Source: an uncultured Paracoccaceae bacterium (GTDB lineage Bacteria; Pseudomonadota; Alphaproteobacteria; Rhodobacterales; Rhodobacteraceae). From it: a DNA stretch of 64,000 bases. The DNA lies in assembly GCA_934500835.1 (NCBI GenBank), contig CAKSTR010000003.1:62001-126000 (forward strand), given 5' to 3'. The translations under genes and the position numbers were made by a program. Below, one piece after another: positions 28,626 to 38,367 of this stretch. The notes beneath the pieces are model-generated. The model was not told where the DNA came from and made no database searches. It worked only from the letters and a program-made list of their open reading frames with translations. The stretch's first letter is position 1. Every line of letters begins with the position of its first letter.

Positions 28626-29666
28626 TTACGCCCCCGCTTGGCCGGCGGCCAGATCGAAGGCCTTGCGCATGACCGTGGGCAGGCTGTCCGGGTCAAGGTC
28701 CAGAAAACGGCCACGTTCGGGATTGGCCGAGGTTTCGGCGGACAGCACCCGCAGGACCAGATGGAAATGGGTGAAGGTATGGCGGATTTCGCCAGCCTCT
28801 CTCCAGTCGGTGATGACAGGCTCGGCCCCGCCGGCGCCGTCCCAGCCATCGCCCGGAAAGCCGGTCATACCGCCCAGCAGGCCCTTTTCGGGCCGGGTCT
28901 CGACCAGCCAGAGGGGACCGTTGCGCACCAGCCACAGCGTCCCTTGCCGGGTGGGCTTGGCTGCCTTTGCCAGTTTGCGCGGCAGTTGGGCCTGAATCCC
29001 CTCGGCCCGCGCGCGACAGAGGTCCCTCACCGGGCAGATGCCGCAGGCGGGGGATTTCGGGGTGCAGATCGTGGCACCCAGATCCATCACCGCCTGGGCA
29101 TAATCGCCGGGCCGGTCGCCGGGCGTCAGCGAAGCGGCCAGCGCGGTCAGCTCTGGTTTCGATGCCGGCAAGGGGGTTTCGACGGCGAAAAGCCGGGAGA
29201 TCACCCGCTCAACGTTGCCATCGACCACGGTTGCGGCCTCGTCAAAGGCGATCGAGGCGATGGCGGCGGCGGTGTAGGGGCCGATGCCGGGCAGGGTCAG
29301 AAGCCCGTCGCGGCTGGTCGGGAAGGCACCTAAAGCGGCCACGGCGCGGGCGCATTTCAGCAGGTTGCGGGCGCGGGCATAGTAGCCAAGGCCCGCCCAT
29401 TCGGCCATCACATCCTCATCGCGCGCGGCGGCCAGCGCCTGCACGGTCGGCCAGCGGGCAGTGAATCGCTGGAAATAGTCGCGCACCGCCGCCACCGTGG
29501 TTTGCTGCAGCATCACCTCGGACAGCCAGACGCGATAGGGCGACGGGCGCACCCCGGCCTGGCGGTCCGCAGGCGACACCCGCCACGGCATCACCCGCGC
29601 GTGCCGGTCATACCACGTCAGCAACAGCCCTGTGGCCTGGCCCATGCCGGGCATGGCGTCACGCAT
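28626..29666 (-). CDS. mutY: A/G-specific adenine glycosylase
   Basis: 346-residue MutY, normal length. It has MPWRVSPADRQ, the conserved VMLQQTTVAAVRDYFQRF, the helix-hairpin-helix LPGIGPYTAAAIASIAF followed by the catalytic Asp (VVDGNVERV), the [4Fe-4S] ligands in CTPKSPACGICPVRDLC (C-x6-C-x2-C-x5-C), and a C-terminal NUDIX-like domain. It removes A opposite 8-oxoG, complementing MutM. ATGs at 29654 and 29645 are also possible starts. It is divergent from the DUF721 gene. Confidence 0.96.
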   Translation of the reverse strand: MRDAMPGMGQATGLLLTWYDRHARVMPWRVSPADRQAGVRPSPYRVWLSEVMLQQTTVAAVRDYFQRFTARWPTVQALAAARDEDVMAEWAGLGYYARARNLLKCARAVAALGAFPTSRDGLLTLPGIGPYTAAAIASIAFDEAATVVDGNVERVISRLFAVETPLPASKPELTALAASLTPGDRPGDYAQAVMDLGATICTPKSPACGICPVRDLCRARAEGIQAQLPRKLAKAAKPTRQGTLWLVRNGPLWLVETRPEKGLLGGMTGFPGDGWDGAGGAEPVITDWREAGEIRHTFTHFHLVLRVLSAETSANPERGRFLDLDPDSLPTVMRKAFDLAAGQAGA

Positions 29667-29757
29667 TCTTTATGCCTTGTCACAGTTGCGCCACTGGCGG
29701 GGGGGCGCTTCTGCGCTAAGATAGCCATCAGGATCACAAAGGCCAGATGCGACCCCG

Positions 29758-30294
29758 ATGGGACCGACGAAACCCAGATCGACGCCAGACCGCCGGATGC
29801 GGGGGTTCGAGCCCGCCTTCGGGCTGATGACGCGCGAGGTTCGGGCCGCGGGGGAGTCGCGCGGCTTTGCGGTGGCGAAGCTGCTGACGCATTGGGAAGA
29901 GGTGGCCGGCAAGGATCTGGCCGCCGTCACCCGCCCGGTGAAGGTGGGTTACGGTCGCGAAGGCTTTGGCGCCACGCTGACGCTTCTGGTGCGGGGTGCG
30001 GCCGCCCCCGTGATCGAGATGCAGAAAGAGGCGCTGCGGGCGCGGGTCAATGCCGTCTACGGCTATAACGCCATCGCGCGCATCCTGCTGACCCAGACCG
30101 CCTCTACCGGCTTTGCCGAAGGGCAGGCACAGTTCGTGCTGGCCCCGAAGGCGCCGCCGCCGCCGGACCCCGCCCGGCAGGCCGAGGCGAAGGCGCGGGC
30201 GGAAGGCGTGGCGGACGAAGGGTTGCGGGCGGCGCTTGAACGTCTGGGGCAGAATATTCTAACACGGCGCAAGGCCGGAGAGGACAAGAGATGA
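29758..30294 (+). CDS. DUF721 protein, probable helicase-loader DciA
   Basis: 178-residue protein of the DUF721 family: WEEVAGKDLAAVTRPVKVGY, then TLTLLVRGAAAPVIEMQKEA and LRARVNAVYGYNAIARILLT, the KH-like fold of DciA. DciA loads the replicative helicase DnaB in bacteria without DnaC (established for the family; assignment here is inferred). The C-terminus is a charged Ala/Arg linker. It overlaps the next gene by 4 bp (ATGA at 30291-30294), a coupling of replication and thiol-redox genes that is common in Rhodobacterales. Confidence 0.8.
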   Translation: MGPTKPRSTPDRRMRGFEPAFGLMTREVRAAGESRGFAVAKLLTHWEEVAGKDLAAVTRPVKVGYGREGFGATLTLLVRGAAAPVIEMQKEALRARVNAVYGYNAIARILLTQTASTGFAEGQAQFVLAPKAPPPPDPARQAEAKARAEGVADEGLRAALERLGQNILTRRKAGEDKR

Positions 30295-30923
30295 TGAAGA
30301 TGAACCGCCGGGCGCTGATCGCCCTTGCTGCCGCCATGGCCGCAGGCCCCGTTCTGGGGCAAGAGACCACGACGGAGCCCGAGGCGCCGGCGGTGCCCGA
30401 GGTCAAGGATTTCACCCTGGGCAATCCCGATGCCAAGGTGCAGATCGTCGAATACGCCAGCTTCACCTGCCCGCATTGCGCGCATTTCTCGGAGACGGTG
30501 TTGAAGCCCCTCAAGGCCGAATACATCGACACCGGCAAAGTCCACTTCACCCTGCGCGAGGTCTACTTCGACCGTTACGGCCTTTGGGCCGCGATGATGG
30601 CGCGCTGCGGCGGCGATCTGAAGTATTTCCCCGTGGCAGAGACGCTTTTCGCCACCCAGAATGAATGGGCCGGCACCGATGATCCGACGGTGGCGGTGGC
30701 GAACATCCGCAAGATCGGCCTGACCTCGGGCATGACGAACGAGCAGCTGGACCAGTGCATGAACGATGCCGCGATGGCCGATGCGATGGTCAAGCGCTTC
30801 GAGGCCAATATGAAGGCCGATCAGGTCGACGGCACGCCGACGCTGTTCATCAACGGCGAGAAGAACGGCAACATGTCCTATGCCGATCTGAAGGCGATCA
30901 TCGACGCCAAGCTGGCGGAGTAA
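30291..30923 (+). CDS. DsbA-family thiol:disulfide oxidoreductase
   Basis: 210-residue periplasmic protein. The first ~23 residues are a signal peptide (RRALIALAAAMAAGPVLGQ), followed by a thioredoxin-like domain with redox motif C-P-H-C at residues 60-63 (YASFTCPHCAHF), a helical insertion, and the cis-Pro loop VDGTPTLFINGEK. It resembles the DsbA/DsbG-like thioredoxin_4 group that forms or repairs disulfides in exported proteins. Coupled to the DUF721 gene; a CoA-transferase gene follows 3 bp after its stop. Confidence 0.9.
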   Translation: MMKMNRRALIALAAAMAAGPVLGQETTTEPEAPAVPEVKDFTLGNPDAKVQIVEYASFTCPHCAHFSETVLKPLKAEYIDTGKVHFTLREVYFDRYGLWAAMMARCGGDLKYFPVAETLFATQNEWAGTDDPTVAVANIRKIGLTSGMTNEQLDQCMNDAAMADAMVKRFEANMKADQVDGTPTLFINGEKNGNMSYADLKAIIDAKLAE

Positions 30924-30926
30924 TCC

Positions 30927-32054
30927 ATGGCCGCGCCGCTGGAAGGCATCCGCGTCATCGAACTGGCGCGGATTCTGGCAGGCCCCTGGGCCGGTCAGAC
31001 CCTTGCCGACCTGGGCGCCGAGGTGATCAAGGTTGAGGCCCCGGAAGGCGACGACACCCGCCGCTGGGGCCCTCCGTTCATCGAACGGGACGGTGACCGC
31101 TCTGCCGCCTATTTCCACAGCTGCAACCGGGGCAAGAAGGGCATCACCTGCGATTTCCGCACGGCGGAAGGGCAGGAAACCGTGCGCCGGCTGGTGGCCG
31201 ATGCCGATGTGGTGATCGAGAATTTCAAGGTCGGCGGGCTTGAGAAATACGGGCTGGACTATGCCAGCCTGCAAAAGGTGAACCCGCGGCTGATCTACTG
31301 CTCGATCACCGGCTTCGGGCAGACCGGGCCATACGCGCATCGCGCAGGCTACGATTTCATCATCCAGGGCATGGCCGGGCTGATGTCGGTGACGGGCGAA
31401 CCCGATGGCCAGCCACAGAAGGTGGGCGTGGCCGTGACCGACGTCTTCACCGGCGTCTATTCGGCGACCGCCATTCTGGCAGCACTGGTGCAGCGCGGTC
31501 GCTCCGGGCAGGGCCAGCATATCGACATGGCGCTGATGGATGTGGCGACCAGCATCATGGCCAATCAGGCGATGAACTATCTGGCCACCGGCACCTCGCC
31601 CCGGAAAATGGGCAATGCGCATCCGAACCTTGCGCCCTATGCGGTGTTCGATTGTTCGGACGGCTGGATCATCCTGGCGACCGGCAACGACAGCCAGTAT
31701 CGCAAGCTTTGCGGCATCCTCGGGCTGGATGACATGGCCGCAGCACCTGCCTTCCTGACCAATGCCGACCGCATCGCCAACCGCGCCGAGATGACTGCGC
31801 GGATCACCGCGGCGACCAAGGGCTGGACCATGGCCGACCTTCTGGCCGCCTGCGAGGCCGAAGGCGTGCCCGCCGGTCCGATCAACGACATGGAGGGCGT
31901 CTTTGCCGATCCGCAGGTGGTGGCGCGGGGGATGCAGATTTCCCCGGACGGCGTGCCCGGCGTGCGCAGCCCGATGACCTTCTCGGGTGCAGACCTGGCA
32001 CTGGACCGGGCGTCGCCAAAGCTAGGCGAACATCAGGACGAGTTTCCAGCTTAG
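30927..32054 (+). CDS. CaiB/BaiF family (class III) CoA-transferase
   Basis: 375-residue protein with IELARILAGPWAGQTLADLG at the N-terminus, VIKVEAPEGDDTRRWGPPF, and the catalytic Asp in HIDMALMDVATSIMANQ. Class III transferases move CoA between carboxylates. The closest pattern is the branch annotated as formyl-CoA or L-carnitine transferase, but the acyl group is not predictable. It lies 3 bp after the dsbA-like gene and is followed by repeat copy D. Confidence 0.92.
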   Translation: MAAPLEGIRVIELARILAGPWAGQTLADLGAEVIKVEAPEGDDTRRWGPPFIERDGDRSAAYFHSCNRGKKGITCDFRTAEGQETVRRLVADADVVIENFKVGGLEKYGLDYASLQKVNPRLIYCSITGFGQTGPYAHRAGYDFIIQGMAGLMSVTGEPDGQPQKVGVAVTDVFTGVYSATAILAALVQRGRSGQGQHIDMALMDVATSIMANQAMNYLATGTSPRKMGNAHPNLAPYAVFDCSDGWIILATGNDSQYRKLCGILGLDDMAAAPAFLTNADRIANRAEMTARITAATKGWTMADLLAACEAEGVPAGPINDMEGVFADPQVVARGMQISPDGVPGVRSPMTFSGADLALDRASPKLGEHQDEFPA

Positions 32055-32080
32055 CGGACCTTGCGCTTCTGGCCGACCGC

Positions 32081-32178
32081 CGGAGGGGTTTTGCACCCCT
32101 CCGCGCGACCATTTGTTGCTTGAACCAATGGCGCAAACCATGGTCGCATCCCCGCAGGATATTTCCACCGGAATGAAG
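32081..32178 (+). repeat. Intergenic hairpin-plus-tail repeat, copy D (expanded)
   Basis: Hairpin CGGAGGGGT-TTTGC-ACCCCTCCG (32081-32103), then a 46-bp insert with its own inverted repeat (CGACCAT / ATGGTCG), then the tail CCCCGCAGGATATTTCCACC followed by GGAATGAAG (32150-32178). It lies between the convergent CoA-transferase and aldehyde dehydrogenase genes and probably ends transcription on one or both strands. It is the most diverged of the five copies. Confidence 0.7.
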
Positions 32179-32236
32179 ACGCGACAGAAGAAGGGCGCAA
32201 GGTTTCCCTTGCGCCCCTTTGTTGCAAAGCGGTGGA

Positions 32237-33757
32237 TCAGAAGAAGCCGAGCTTGTTCGGGTTGTAGCTGACCAGCATGTTCTTGGTCTGCTGGTAATGG
32301 TCCAGCATCATCTTGTGGGTCTCGCGCCCGATGCCGGACTGCTTGTAGCCGCCAAAGGCCGCGTGGGCCGGGTAGGCGTGGTAGTTGTTCACCCAGACGC
32401 GGCCGGCTTCGATGTTGCGGCCGAAGCGGTAGGCGCGGGTGCCGTCGCGGGTCCAGACGCCGGCGCCAAGGCCGTACATCGTGTCATTGGCGATCGACAG
32501 GGCTTCGGCTTCGTCCTTGAAGGTGGTCACCGAAACCACCGGTCCGAAGATCTCTTCCTGGAAGACCCGCATCTTGTTGTGGCCCTTCAGGATCGTCGGC
32601 TGGATGTAGTAGCCCCCGGCGATATCGCCGTTGAAGCGGGCCGCATCGCCGCCGACCAGCACCTCGGCGCCTTCGTCGCGGCCGATCTGCAGGTAGGACA
32701 TGATCTTGTCATGCTGCTGCTTGGAGGCCTGCGCGCCGACCATCGTATCGGCTTCGCGCGGGTCGCCCTGCTTGATCGCCTTCACGCGGGCGATGCAGCG
32801 TTCCATGAACTTGTCGTAGATGTCTTCCTGGATCAGCGCGCGCGACGGGCAGGTGCAGACCTCGCCCTGGTTGAAGGCAAAGAGGACAAAACCCTCCACC
32901 GCCTTGTCAAGGAAGGCGTCGTCCTGCGCCATCACGTCCGAGAAGAAGATGTTCGGCGACTTGCCGCCCAGTTCCAGCGTGACCGGGATCAGGTTGACCG
33001 TGGCGGCCTCCATGATCTTGCGGCCGGTGGCGGTGGAACCGGTGAAGGCGATCTTGGCGATCCGGTTCGACCGGGCCAGCGCATTGCCGGCTTCGGCACC
33101 CAGACCGTTGACGATGTTCAGCACGCCCGGCGGCAGCAGGTCGGCGATCAGCTCCATCAGGACAAGGATCGCGGCCGGGGTCTGTTCGGCCGGTTTCAGC
33201 ACGATGCAGTTGCCCGCGGCCAGTGCCGGGGCCAGCTTCCACGCCGCCATCAGGATCGAGAAGTTCCACGGGATGATCTGGCCGACAACGCCCAGGGGTT
33301 CGTGGAAGTGGTAGGCGACGGTGTCGTCATCGATCTGCGACATCGTGCCTTCCTGGCTGCGCAGGACGCCGGCGAAATAGCGGAAATGGTCAACCGACAG
33401 CGGGATGTCGGCGTTCACCGTCTCGCGGATCGGCTTGCCGTTGTCCCAGGTCTCGGCGGTGGCGATCAGCTCAAGGTTTTCCTCGATCCGGTCGGCGATC
33501 TTCAGAAGGATGTTCGAGCGGTGCGCGGCCGAGGTCTTGCCCCAGGCCACTTTCGCGGCATGGGCGGCGTCCATCGCCAGATCGATGTCGGCGGCGTCCG
33601 AGCGGGCGACTTCGCAGACCTTGGCGCCGGTGATCGGCGTGATGTTGTCCATATAGCGCCCGGCCACCGGGGGCACGAACTTGCCGCCGATGAAGTTGTC
33701 ATAGCGGGTCTTGAAGGGCGAGCCGTTGAGACCAGCCTTCTGGGTCATGTCGTTCAT
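32237..33757 (-). CDS. NAD-dependent aldehyde dehydrogenase (ExaC/AcoD-like)
   Basis: 506-residue aldehyde dehydrogenase of normal length. It has [20 protein letters not shown] (NAD fold), the general-base Glu in [14 protein letters not shown], and the catalytic Cys in [15 protein letters not shown]. The GEVCTCPSR context is typical of the acetaldehyde dehydrogenase group induced with alcohols or acetoin. It oxidises small aldehydes to acids. A GAF/Fis-type regulator lies directly upstream on the same strand, the usual partner of this enzyme type. Confidence 0.93.
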   Translation of the reverse strand: MNDMTQKAGLNGSPFKTRYDNFIGGKFVPPVAGRYMDNITPITGAKVCEVARSDAADIDLAMDAAHAAKVAWGKTSAAHRSNILLKIADRIEENLELIATAETWDNGKPIRETVNADIPLSVDHFRYFAGVLRSQEGTMSQIDDDTVAYHFHEPLGVVGQIIPWNFSILMAAWKLAPALAAGNCIVLKPAEQTPAAILVLMELIADLLPPGVLNIVNGLGAEAGNALARSNRIAKIAFTGSTATGRKIMEAATVNLIPVTLELGGKSPNIFFSDVMAQDDAFLDKAVEGFVLFAFNQGEVCTCPSRALIQEDIYDKFMERCIARVKAIKQGDPREADTMVGAQASKQQHDKIMSYLQIGRDEGAEVLVGGDAARFNGDIAGGYYIQPTILKGHNKMRVFQEEIFGPVVSVTTFKDEAEALSIANDTMYGLGAGVWTRDGTRAYRFGRNIEAGRVWVNNYHAYPAHAAFGGYKQSGIGRETHKMMLDHYQQTKNMLVSYNPNKLGFF

Positions 33758-33886
33758 GGGGTCCTCCTCCGAAAGCCGCCTCCTCGCGGCCTATGGATGA
33801 AGGCTGGGACTTTTGGCTGAGTCGATCATCCCCGGCGAAGGGGTTGGAACCGGCAACCTGTCGCAGATCTGAGACAGTCCGAACCG

Positions 33887-34828
33887 CTAACTGCGGTCAA
33901 GCTTGCGGTGCATGGTCGCCCGCGACAGGCCAAGCGCCTTGGCCGCGGCCGAGACATTGCCGCCAGACCGCGCCAGCGCCCGGGTCAGCACCGCGCGTTC
34001 GGCCCCTTGCAGGCTGTCATCGGCCTCAAGCCCCAGAAGATCGGCCACCGGACGGGGCATGGCGGCAAGGTCGCCCGACAGGTTCAGGTGGCTGCGGGCG
34101 GCGCGGGTGGCGCCGATCACCAGATCGTCACCGTCCACCGCCAGCAGGGCGCCAAGACCGCGGTCCAGCCCCGGCACCAGCACCATCCGGGCCTTGGGGA
34201 AATGCAAGTGGAACAGGTCCGCCTCGACCTTGCGGGCGACCTCGGCCACGGTCTGACCGATCAGCCCCGCCACCGCATCGGCCAGATCCGATCGGGCGGT
34301 GGAGACATCGATCACTGCCATCAGTTGCCCCTCCGGCCCATGCACCGGCGCCGAGGAACAGCTGAGCCCGATGTTGCGGGCCAGAAAGTGCTGCTCGCGG
34401 TGGATGGTCACCGCCCGACCCTCGGCCAGACAGGTGCCGATGCCATTGGTGCCCGCCTCGGATTCGGACCAGACGGTGCCGGTCCACAGGCCGGATGCGG
34501 CGAAATCGGGATCATCGCCGGGATTGCCGCGCCGGTCGACGGCAATCCCCTGCGCATCCGCCAGCACGATGCAGGCGCCAAGTCCGCCGACCACCTGGAA
34601 CAGGCGGTCCAGATGCGGCGCGGCGGTGGGCAGCAGCGCGCCAAGCCGATCTTGCGCCAGCGCCAGTTCCTGCGCGGTGATGCGGCTGTCGATCCGCCGC
34701 TCTGCCGGGTCCAGACGGTGCAGACGGGCCGACCGCGCCCATGAGGCCGCAAGTGCGGACCGCGCCGCCTTGCCGCCGGAAATGGCGGCCTCGATCCGGG
34801 ACAGGTGCTGGTCGGTCTGCGACGGCAT
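33887..34828 (-). CDS. GAF-domain, Fis-type HTH transcriptional regulator (AcoR-like without AAA+ core)
   Basis: 313-residue protein. An N-terminal ~60-residue helical region is followed by a GAF sensor region (about residues 70-210, with TGTVWSESEAGTNGIGTCLA, characteristic of AcoR/AcxR regulators) and a C-terminal Fis-type HTH (LARSGGNVSAAAKALGLSRA, about residues 285-305). The central sigma-54 AAA+ domain (GAFTGA motif) is absent. It lies 129 bp upstream of the aldehyde dehydrogenase on the same strand, which is its probable target. The start at 34828 follows a GGGGGAAA stretch; the upstream frame extension shows no conserved sequence. Confidence 0.85.
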   Translation of the reverse strand: MPSQTDQHLSRIEAAISGGKAARSALAASWARSARLHRLDPAERRIDSRITAQELALAQDRLGALLPTAAPHLDRLFQVVGGLGACIVLADAQGIAVDRRGNPGDDPDFAASGLWTGTVWSESEAGTNGIGTCLAEGRAVTIHREQHFLARNIGLSCSSAPVHGPEGQLMAVIDVSTARSDLADAVAGLIGQTVAEVARKVEADLFHLHFPKARMVLVPGLDRGLGALLAVDGDDLVIGATRAARSHLNLSGDLAAMPRPVADLLGLEADDSLQGAERAVLTRALARSGGNVSAAAKALGLSRATMHRKLDRS

Positions 34829-34953
34829 GTTTCCCCCTCCCCTACATGAGCGGCACGGGCGGCGCGGCCGGTCGAGATGGCCCCGGTCGGGCGGCGAAGG
34901 CAGCGCAGCCTGCCGATTTTGCGGCTGTCCGGCCCTCCGGTCAAGCAGCGCGA

Positions 34954-36456
34954 TCAAAGCCCGTCGGCAAACCCGTTGCGATCCAGCGGCCAGACCGGCC
35001 GGCGGACGCGGGCGTAGGGGCGCAGATGCGCCTGCGGCGTGGCCAGCGCGCCGGTGTCGCAGACGATGACCTTGCCGGCGACGGGTTCAAACGCTGCCCG
35101 GAAGTGCTGCATCGACTTCACCACCAGAAAGCGTTGCGCGGCGGGTTCAATCCCGAAGGTGCGGACCTGCTGCAGATCCAGCATCTGGCCGGGCAGGGTG
35201 ACGATCAGGATGTCGATCCCCTGCACCCGAAAGACGGCGGTGGGGCCGAAGCTGTGGGTGATGCCGCCAAGGATCGGCCCGTCGCCGGTATAGCTGCCGT
35301 CCGACAGGTGGATGATCTCCCCGCTCAGGGTCAGGGGGGCGCCGCCGAAGGCCGGGTCCTGCTTGCCGCCGATGGCCAGGGTGACGATGTCGCCAACCTT
35401 GCGGCGGTGCAGGTCCGCCGCTGCCTCGGGGTCGATCATCGGGGCGAAGGCGCCGGGCGCCGCACCGGCCCCAAGAAGGGCGGCCAGAAGGGCGGTGGCA
35501 TCGCCGTAAGCCCCGGCGCCGGGGTTGTCGGCATAGTCCGCGATTACCAGCGGCCCTTTGGCCGGGTTGAAGGCCACCGCCTCGGCCGCGGCCAGTGCCG
35601 GTGTCAGGAAGGTGTTGGAAACCTTTCCCCGGCCCTCCCAGATCGAATGCGCCAGCCCCTCGGCGATCTCATGGGCACGAGGTACGGCATCGTCATGCGT
35701 CACCAGCACGGTCGGCCCCATTTCGGTGATGTCGGCCTCCGAGAACCCTGCGTTGACCGACACGGCAAGGATGCCCGGCTCGGCCTCATGTGCGGCGGCA
35801 CGGGTATAAAGCGCGGCAGTCTCGGGCACATCGGTGCGCCCGGCATTGGCCTCGTCCAGCATCGGGCGGTGGGCGCGGATGGTGCGCGGGCGGATATTGC
35901 CGCGCATCGCGGCATCCAGCAGCCGTCCGGCATGCGCCCCGGTGATCCGCATGTCGACATGGGGATAGGTCTTGTAGCTGACGAAGATCTGCGCCTGTTC
36001 CACCATGGCCGGAGTGACCATGGCATGCAGGTCCAGCGTGACTGCGATCGGCAGGTCAGGCCCAAGGATCAGGCGCAGACGACGCAGCAGCTCTCCCTCG
36101 CCGTCCTCGCAGAAGCTGGGCACCATCGATCCGTGCAGCGCCAGCGCCACCCCGTCCAGCGTGGCGGCATGCTCCCGCGCCGCATCGCAAATGATGCCGG
36201 CGATGTGCTCGAATGCCTCGTGCGAGACCCTTGCGCCGGGCGTGGCATGGGCCGAAACCGCATGGCTCACCCTCCAGCCGCCCTCGCGCGCGGCGTCAAG
36301 GAAACCGGCCAGCTCGTCATTCACATCACCGAAACGGTCGATGGCGGCCTGACCAAGATCCAGCACGTCGTCGCGGAAATCCTGCAGCCCGGTTTCGCCC
36401 TTCTTGAAGGTGTTGCTTTCATGGACGAAGGCGGCGGTCAGGACGTGGAAGGACAT
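34954..36456 (-). CDS. M81-family metallopeptidase (MlrC-like)
   Basis: 500-residue protein of the M81/MlrC family. Likely metal residues are the Glu in AFVHESNTFKKG, Asp and His in VTLDLHAMVTPAM, and the His in YKTYPHVDMR. In the prototype, MlrC hydrolyses linearised microcystin peptides; most relatives occur beside dipeptide ABC importers, as here, and have undefined substrates. The start at 36456 (MSFHVLTAAFVHES) matches the family N-terminus. It ends the minus-strand operon dppA-B-C-D-F-M81, 13 bp after the ATPase gene. Confidence 0.9.
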   Translation of the reverse strand: MSFHVLTAAFVHESNTFKKGETGLQDFRDDVLDLGQAAIDRFGDVNDELAGFLDAAREGGWRVSHAVSAHATPGARVSHEAFEHIAGIICDAAREHAATLDGVALALHGSMVPSFCEDGEGELLRRLRLILGPDLPIAVTLDLHAMVTPAMVEQAQIFVSYKTYPHVDMRITGAHAGRLLDAAMRGNIRPRTIRAHRPMLDEANAGRTDVPETAALYTRAAAHEAEPGILAVSVNAGFSEADITEMGPTVLVTHDDAVPRAHEIAEGLAHSIWEGRGKVSNTFLTPALAAAEAVAFNPAKGPLVIADYADNPGAGAYGDATALLAALLGAGAAPGAFAPMIDPEAAADLHRRKVGDIVTLAIGGKQDPAFGGAPLTLSGEIIHLSDGSYTGDGPILGGITHSFGPTAVFRVQGIDILIVTLPGQMLDLQQVRTFGIEPAAQRFLVVKSMQHFRAAFEPVAGKVIVCDTGALATPQAHLRPYARVRRPVWPLDRNGFADGL

Positions 36457-36469
36457 TTCAGGGGCCTTT

Positions 36470-37414
36470 TCAAAGCGGATGGTGGCAGGCGACAGGGTGG
36501 CCGGGATCGGCCGAAAGCTGCGGGGTTTCGGTCCGACACAGGGGGGAGGCATAGGGGCAGCGGCTGGCAAAGGCGCAGCCCGGCGGCAGGGCGAAGGGGC
36601 TGGGGATCTCGCCCTGCAAGGGCGCCAGATCGCGGCGCAATGCGGGATCGGGGGCAAAGCCGGACCGGATCAGGGCCTGTGTATAGGGGTGCCGCGGGGC
36701 GGCGCTGGTGTCGGGCAGAACCTCGACCACCGCGCCCAGATACATCACCACGATCCGGTCGCAGAAATAGCGCACAAGCCCAAGGTCATGGCTGATGAAC
36801 AGATAGGTAAGCCCCATCCGGTCGCGCAGATCGGCCAGAAGCGCGATGATCTGGGCCTGAATCGAGACATCAAGCGAGGCGGTCGGTTCGTCCAGCACCA
36901 CGAAATCGGGCTTCATCGCCAGGGCGCGGGCGATGCCGACCCTTTGGCGCTGCCCGCCCGACAGCTGATGCGGGTGGCTTTGTGCAAGGTTTTCCGGCAG
37001 GCCGACCGCCGCAAGCATCTGCGGAATCACCTGCGCATCGGGCTTCTGGCCCTGCACGCGGAACGGCTCGGCCAGCACCTGCGCCAGGGTGTAACGCGGA
37101 TCAAGGCTGGAATAGGGGTCCTGAAACACCATCGCCATCCGCCGGCGCAGACGGCGCAACGCGGCAGGGGACAGGCCGGTCAGCTCGGTTCCGTCAAAGC
37201 TGACCGTGCCCGAGGTCGGCTCGATCAGCCGCAGGACAAGGCGGGCAAGCGTGGATTTGCCGCAGCCGCTTTCGCCGACGACGCCGACAACCTCGCCCTT
37301 GCCGATGGTCAGCGACACGTCTCGAACGGCCATCATGGCACGGGGGCGGGACAAAAGTCCGCCACCGGACTGGAAGCGTTTCGACAGCGCCTCGATGCGG
37401 ATCAGCGGGGTCAT
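36470..37414 (-). CDS. dppF: Peptide ABC transporter ATP-binding protein (DppF/OppF type)
   Basis: 314-residue ATPase: Walker A VVGESGCGKSTLARLVLRL, signature PHQLSGGQRQRVGIARAL, Walker B FVVLDEPTASLDVS. The C-terminal oligopeptide-transporter extension has the Fe-S-like Cys cluster region CAFASRCPYASPLCR. ATG at 37414 overlaps the dppD stop by 4 bp. It pairs with DppD to drive import. Confidence 0.95.
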   Translation of the reverse strand: MTPLIRIEALSKRFQSGGGLLSRPRAMMAVRDVSLTIGKGEVVGVVGESGCGKSTLARLVLRLIEPTSGTVSFDGTELTGLSPAALRRLRRRMAMVFQDPYSSLDPRYTLAQVLAEPFRVQGQKPDAQVIPQMLAAVGLPENLAQSHPHQLSGGQRQRVGIARALAMKPDFVVLDEPTASLDVSIQAQIIALLADLRDRMGLTYLFISHDLGLVRYFCDRIVVMYLGAVVEVLPDTSAAPRHPYTQALIRSGFAPDPALRRDLAPLQGEIPSPFALPPGCAFASRCPYASPLCRTETPQLSADPGHPVACHHPL

Positions 37415-38367
37415 GGCGTGCCCCCGGCATGATGACAGGCGACAAGACCCTGACCGCGCGGCACCAGTTCCGGCACCTGCCCGCAAAGGGCGTCGGCCCG
37501 GACGCAGCGCGGATTGAACCGGCAGCCCGGCGGGTAGGCAAGGGCCGAGGGAACGGCGCCGGGGATGCCTTTCAGCGCCCCCTTCGCCATGCCGTCCTGC
37601 GGAATGCAACCGATCAGGGCTTCGGTATAGGGATGCGCAGGGGCGGCGAAGATCGGGCCGGCCGGGCCTTCCTCGGCCATCCGGCCGGCGTAAAGCACCG
37701 CGACCCGGTCGCAGATCTGCGCCACCACGCCCATGTCATGGGTGATCAGCAAAAGCGCCAGATTGCGGTCGCGGACCAGCGCGCCAAGGATCTGGATGAT
37801 CTGCGCCTGCACCGTCACGTCCAGCGCGGTCGTGGGCTCATCGGCGATGATCAGATCAGGCTCGCCCGCCAGCGCCATGGCGATGACGATGCGCTGCTTC
37901 ATCCCGCCCGAAAGCTGATGCGGGTAAGCCTCGGCCACCGCTGCCGCCTCGGGGATGCGAAGCTGCGTCAGCAGGTCCAGGGTGCGGGCGCGGGCGGCCT
38001 GCTTCGACAGGCCGAGGTGCAGGCGCGAGACCACATCGACCTGCGGGCCGATCCGCTGCACCGGGTCCAGCGCGGTCATCGGGTTCTGGGTGACAAAGCC
38101 GATACGGCGGCCGCGCAGCGCACGGCGCTGGCGATCGGACATGGCGGCCAGATCCTGCCCGTCGAAACGCACGCTGCCCGCCGTCACCCGCCCGCCGATC
38201 AGCGGCAGAAGGCCCATGGCCGCCATGGCGGTCAGCGACTTGCCAGAACCGCTTTCGCCCACCAGCCCAAGGATCTGGCCACGGTCCAGCCGCAGGCTGA
38301 TGCCGTCCAGCAAGGCGACATTGCCGATGGAGACGCCAACGTCCGTCAGCTCAAGCAACGCGGTCAT
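37411..38367 (-). CDS. dppD: Peptide ABC transporter ATP-binding protein (DppD/OppD type)
   Basis: 318-residue ATPase: Walker A LVGESGSGKSLTAMAAMGLL, signature PHQLSGGMKQRIVIAMALAG, Walker B LIIADEPTTALDVT, and the C-terminal CRFNPRCVRADALCGQ Cys region of the Opp/Dpp group. The start at 38367 overlaps the stop of dppC (ATGA). It works with DppF. Confidence 0.95.
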   Translation of the reverse strand: MTALLELTDVGVSIGNVALLDGISLRLDRGQILGLVGESGSGKSLTAMAAMGLLPLIGGRVTAGSVRFDGQDLAAMSDRQRRALRGRRIGFVTQNPMTALDPVQRIGPQVDVVSRLHLGLSKQAARARTLDLLTQLRIPEAAAVAEAYPHQLSGGMKQRIVIAMALAGEPDLIIADEPTTALDVTVQAQIIQILGALVRDRNLALLLITHDMGVVAQICDRVAVLYAGRMAEEGPAGPIFAAPAHPYTEALIGCIPQDGMAKGALKGIPGAVPSALAYPPGCRFNPRCVRADALCGQVPELVPRGQGLVACHHAGGTP

